Below are positions 6,142 through 8,452 of a stretch of DNA of 8,452 bases, one piece after another (the stretch's first letter is position 1; each line of letters opens with the position of its first letter). Source of the DNA: GCA-2709075 sp964492555 (GTDB lineage: Bacteria > Pseudomonadota > Alphaproteobacteria > MPNO01 > UBA2964). The stretch is from contig CAZBKQ010000075.1 in NCBI GenBank assembly GCA_964492555.1, forward strand, positions 1 to 8,452, given 5' to 3'. Under the pieces are notes generated by a model that made no database searches, was not told where the DNA came from, and worked only from the letters and a program-made list of their open reading frames with translations. A program made the translations under genes and the position numbers.

Positions 6142-8452
6142 ATGAGCGCTTCCACCACCCGTTCCGCTCCTGAGCAGATACCGCAATCGCTGCGGCAACC
6201 CGTCATGGCCGATGGTAGCGCCCCCGCCGGACAAGACGGTAAGAAACACAAGGGCTCTATCCGGCGCCGGCTGATCGTTCTATGCGCCTTTCAGATCCTG
6301 CTCGTACTTGCGTCGACCATGTTCCTGACGCGGCAAATTGCCGAGGTCGCGGAGTATCAGGCGCGCAACGTTCAATTGGTTTCGAAGGCAAAACTCGCTA
6401 ATTCCGCCCAACGCACGTTCGGGGAACTGAAATACTGGCTGAGCGATCTCGCGGTCAGCCTTCTGGTGGAATCGGAAAGCCGCGCCAAGGACGCGCAGGC
6501 CGATCTGAAGGTCCAGCTGGATGAGTTGTCGCGCCATGACGCGGAGACGGTGCTTGCGATGCGGACCAGCCTCGACGTGATGATCCGTCAGGCCTACCTC
6601 GCGGTAGACGCCTATACCAACAACACGCGGGTTCTGGGCAATTCCCATATGTCCACAGCGCGCATTCATATCGCCAAAATCGATGCGCTGCTGGAGGCGA
6701 TTGTTTCCCGGGCGGAGTTCGACGCTTATGCGCTTGAAAATACCGTTGAGACAAAGATTTCGGAAGCGCGTGTGGTCGGGTTTGCCATTCTGATCGGTGG
6801 CGTCCTGATCGGCCTCGCCGTCGCGTTTTATTTCCTGCTGTCGATAACGCGCCCGCTGCGCGAGCTGGCTGTGGCCACCATTGAAGTCAGCAACGATTAC
6901 CGCAACGCCGAGATCCCTGAAAATTCCCCAGCGGAAATCGCGGTGATGGCGGATAGTCTCCGGCGGTTCCGCGATAATCTGATCGAGCGCGACCGGCTTC
7001 TGGAGGAACGGGCGCAGAGCGAATCCCAGGCCGAAAAGGCGCGGCGCCTGTTCCGGGCGTTCCTCGATAACGCGCAAACCGCATTCCTGCTGCGGCGTCC
7101 GGAAGGCGAATATATTCTGGCAAACAAACAATGGCATGAATGGTTCAATCAATCCGGCGAAGAGATGGAAGGCCTGGACGTCAGAGGCCAATCAGGAAGC
7201 ATCGAAAAGGAATCCCTCGACAGGCATGATGAAGAGGTGATCGGAGGGCGGACATCGATTACGCGCGAAATCGATGCCACGCTGAAAGACGGAAGTGCAA
7301 AACGCTTCTTTATGCAAAAGTTCCCGGTCACCGATGAAAATGACGCGGTCGTCGCGATCGGCATGACCTTCGCCGACATTACCGAATTGCGCGAGACCGA
7401 ACGCGAGCTGGTGGAACAATCCTACCGCGCGCAGGAAGCTCTTGAGGCGAATGCGGCAATGACCGAATTCCTGACCAATATGAGCCATGAGCTGCGCACA
7501 CCGCTTAACGCGATCATCGGGTTCGCCGACGTGCTTTCCAAAGGCGGCGAAAACGATATTTCACAGGATTACCGGGATTTCGCCGGCGATATTCTGCTCA
7601 GCGGCCAGCATTTGCTGGATATGATCAATGACCTGCTGGACTCGGCTAAAATTGAAAAGGGCGAGTTCGAAATCGAACCCGAGCGGATATCGCTCCGCGG
7701 CCAATTAGAGGACTCCATCGGGTTGATCGAACCGCAGGCGGCCGCGCGCAGTCTTCTCATCGAAACCAAACTCGACGGTATCTCGGAAGATACGGTCCTG
7801 ATGGCCGACCGACGCTGCTTCCGTCAGATTATTCTGAACCTGATGTCCAATGCCGAAAAATTCAGCGATTCCGGCTCACCGATTATCGTTTCGGCGACCA
7901 TTGAGGATAGCGGGCTGGTCTTTTCGGTTCAAGATTTCGGGATCGGGATTTCCGCAGAATATCTCGAACAGGTCTTTGACCGCTTCGCCCAGGTCGAAGG
8001 TGGTTTGCAGCGCAAACGCGGCGGCACCGGGATCGGGCTGTCAATCAGCCGGGCGCTGGCTGAATTGCATGGCGGCACGCTGACGCTGGAGAGCGAGGAG
8101 GGCAAGGGAACCACCGCGATCTTGCGGTTGCCGGAATCCGTAACGACCGCCCCGGCGGAAAAGAGTCCGGAAATCGAAGCGAAACCGGCCACGGGGACGG
8201 GACCAGGGCGGCCCCTGCGCATCCTGGTCGCCGAGGATCACAAGATCAATCAGGCGGTTATCAGGAGCATTTTGGGGGAACTTGGTCATCAGGTGGAAAT
8301 CGTCGGCACCGGCAAGGAAGCGCTTGCCGCTGTCTTGAGGTCGCCTTTCGACCCTTGCCAATTCCTGTTTAGAATAGCCCTCGGACGTGTCTGGTTCGGG
8401 AGGCAGGGGCATGAGCGAAAAGCAGCCCATAAAATTCGTCGATACCACCATC
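6142..8452 (+). CDS. Membrane-bound hybrid sensor histidine kinase with an incomplete receiver domain; open at the window edge
   Basis: Two-component sensor kinase; signal unknown. 770 codons are open from ATG 6142 to the edge with no stop. Order: cytoplasmic tail; TM1 ~44-63; a mostly helical periplasmic domain ~64-210 (looks like a helical bundle, not Cache); TM2 ~211-234; HAMP ~235-285; coiled linker; PAS ~303-415; HisKA with His449 in NMSHELRTPLNAIIGF; HATPase with N box NLMSNAEKFS (Asn570), G1 DFGIGIS, F box FDRFAQ and G2 GGTGIGLS; Pro/Glu linker ~665-690; receiver start ~692 with acidic pair Glu698-Asp699. Receiver likeness stops at Asp737 (codon 8350-8352), before the phospho-acceptor strand; residues 738-770 look non-native. 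ATG 6142 has AGG at 6133-6135; an in-frame ATG at 5971 would add 57 residues but has no RBS. It is divergent from hmgA, with no separate response regulator in view. Confidence 0.9.
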   Translation, partial: MSASTTRSAPEQIPQSLRQPVMADGSAPAGQDGKKHKGSIRRRLIVLCAFQILLVLASTMFLTRQIAEVAEYQARNVQLVSKAKLANSAQRTFGELKYWLSDLAVSLLVESESRAKDAQADLKVQLDELSRHDAETVLAMRTSLDVMIRQAYLAVDAYTNNTRVLGNSHMSTARIHIAKIDALLEAIVSRAEFDAYALENTVETKISEARVVGFAILIGGVLIGLAVAFYFLLSITRPLRELAVATIEVSNDYRNAEIPENSPAEIAVMADSLRRFRDNLIERDRLLEERAQSESQAEKARRLFRAFLDNAQTAFLLRRPEGEYILANKQWHEWFNQSGEEMEGLDVRGQSGSIEKESLDRHDEEVIGGRTSITREIDATLKDGSAKRFFMQKFPVTDENDAVVAIGMTFADITELRETERELVEQSYRAQEALEANAAMTEFLTNMSHELRTPLNAIIGFADVLSKGGENDISQDYRDFAGDILLSGQHLLDMINDLLDSAKIEKGEFEIEPERISLRGQLEDSIGLIEPQAAARSLLIETKLDGISEDTVLMADRRCFRQIILNLMSNAEKFSDSGSPIIVSATIEDSGLVFSVQDFGIGISAEYLEQVFDRFAQVEGGLQRKRGGTGIGLSISRALAELHGGTLTLESEEGKGTTAILRLPESVTTAPAEKSPEIEAKPATGTGPGRPLRILVAEDHKINQAVIRSILGELGHQVEIVGTGKEALAAVLRSPFDPCQFLFRIALGRVWFGRQGHERKAAHKIRRYHH
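8350..8355. other. Sequence discontinuity: receiver domain coding stops, unrelated upstream region begins
   Basis: Up to codon 8350-8352 the plus frame matches a receiver domain (…GKEALAAVLRSPFD). After it none of the three plus frames continues with the hydrophobic strand and MD(x)MP motif expected: the other two frames hit stops within about 10 codons. From about 8353 the sequence reads instead like the 5' region of the gene starting at 8411. Cause (deletion or misassembly) is not decidable here. Confidence 0.6.
8411..8452 (+). CDS. Start of a new gene, possibly a DRE-TIM/HMGL-family enzyme (14 codons)
   Basis: ATG 8411 is preceded by a strong Shine-Dalgarno, GGGAGG at 8398-8403, seven bases away. 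The frame differs from that of the kinase. The 14 visible residues, MSEKQPIKFVDTTI, fit the N-terminus of HMGL-like/DRE-TIM metallolyases and carboxyltransferases, which typically read (K/R)FxDTTLRDGxQ; the next residues, outside the window, should be RDG or RDA if this is right. TAGAAT at 8370-8375 could be a -10 box but has no properly spaced -35. Gene start fairly likely; family tentative because so little is visible. Confidence 0.55.
   Translation, partial: MSEKQPIKFVDTTI

Noticed and set aside
5931..6173. Small plus-strand ORF (80 codons) in the divergent spacer
   Set aside because: No RBS at its start, it overlaps the kinase start in another frame, and its Cys/Arg-rich product has no recognisable feature.
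6280..7191. Long minus-strand open frame (303 codons) opposite the kinase
   Set aside because: It is antisense to clear HAMP/PAS kinase coding sequence, has no recognisable domain, and is a typical shadow frame of GC-rich DNA.
8041..8451. Minus-strand frame at the right edge (136 codons)
   Set aside because: Antisense to the HATPase and receiver coding sequence and to the strong RBS/ATG at 8398-8413; no domain likeness.

Overview
The window is a GC-rich stretch of bacterial chromosome from a draft (scaffolded) assembly. Gene content suggests a proteobacterium, most likely an alphaproteobacterium with aromatic-acid catabolism. That assignment is inferred from gene style (an FAD aromatic hydroxylase, homogentisate dioxygenase paired with acetoacetyl-CoA synthetase, a Com1/ScsC-like DsbA and a HAMP-PAS hybrid kinase); no rRNA or species marker is present.

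Layout. Positions 1-680 (+) hold the C-terminal ~225 residues of a PobA-family 4-hydroxybenzoate 3-monooxygenase. It ends tail-to-tail on a zinc alcohol dehydrogenase (677-1702, -); the two share a CTAG that supplies both stop codons, and the pobA terminator hairpin lies inside the dehydrogenase's last codons. Further along the minus strand, in transcription order from the right, come hmgA (4553-5902), an acetoacetyl-CoA synthetase (2446-4556), a periplasmic DsbA-family protein (1781-2387) and then the dehydrogenase. hmgA and the synthetase overlap by ATGA. A 239-base divergent spacer (5903-6141) separates hmgA from a plus-strand membrane hybrid histidine kinase (6142 to beyond the window). 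At the right edge another gene starts at 8411 with a strong Shine-Dalgarno; its first residues resemble a DRE-TIM/HMGL-family enzyme.

How the genes fit together. Homogentisate cleavage by HmgA leads, through maleyl- and fumarylacetoacetate, to fumarate plus acetoacetate. The coupled acetoacetyl-CoA synthetase would activate that acetoacetate for thiolysis to acetyl-CoA. Genes for the two intermediate steps (isomerase and hydrolase) are not in the window. The PobA homologue feeds a different ring-cleavage route (protocatechuate) if it is a true 4-hydroxybenzoate hydroxylase, but both tyrosines of the proton relay that lie in the visible part are replaced.

Quality warnings. Two 100-N gaps are present. 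The one inside the synthetase (4126-4225) is flanked by an identical 55-base sequence on each side; collapsing it restores one intact 651-codon frame, so it is an assembly artefact. The one inside dsbA (2057-2156) hides the catalytic CXXC region. The kinase receiver domain stops resembling a receiver at about 8352, just before its phospho-acceptor site, which is either a real deletion or a misjoin. I found no clear undescribed system; the most biologically interesting points are the altered PobA active site and the truncated receiver.
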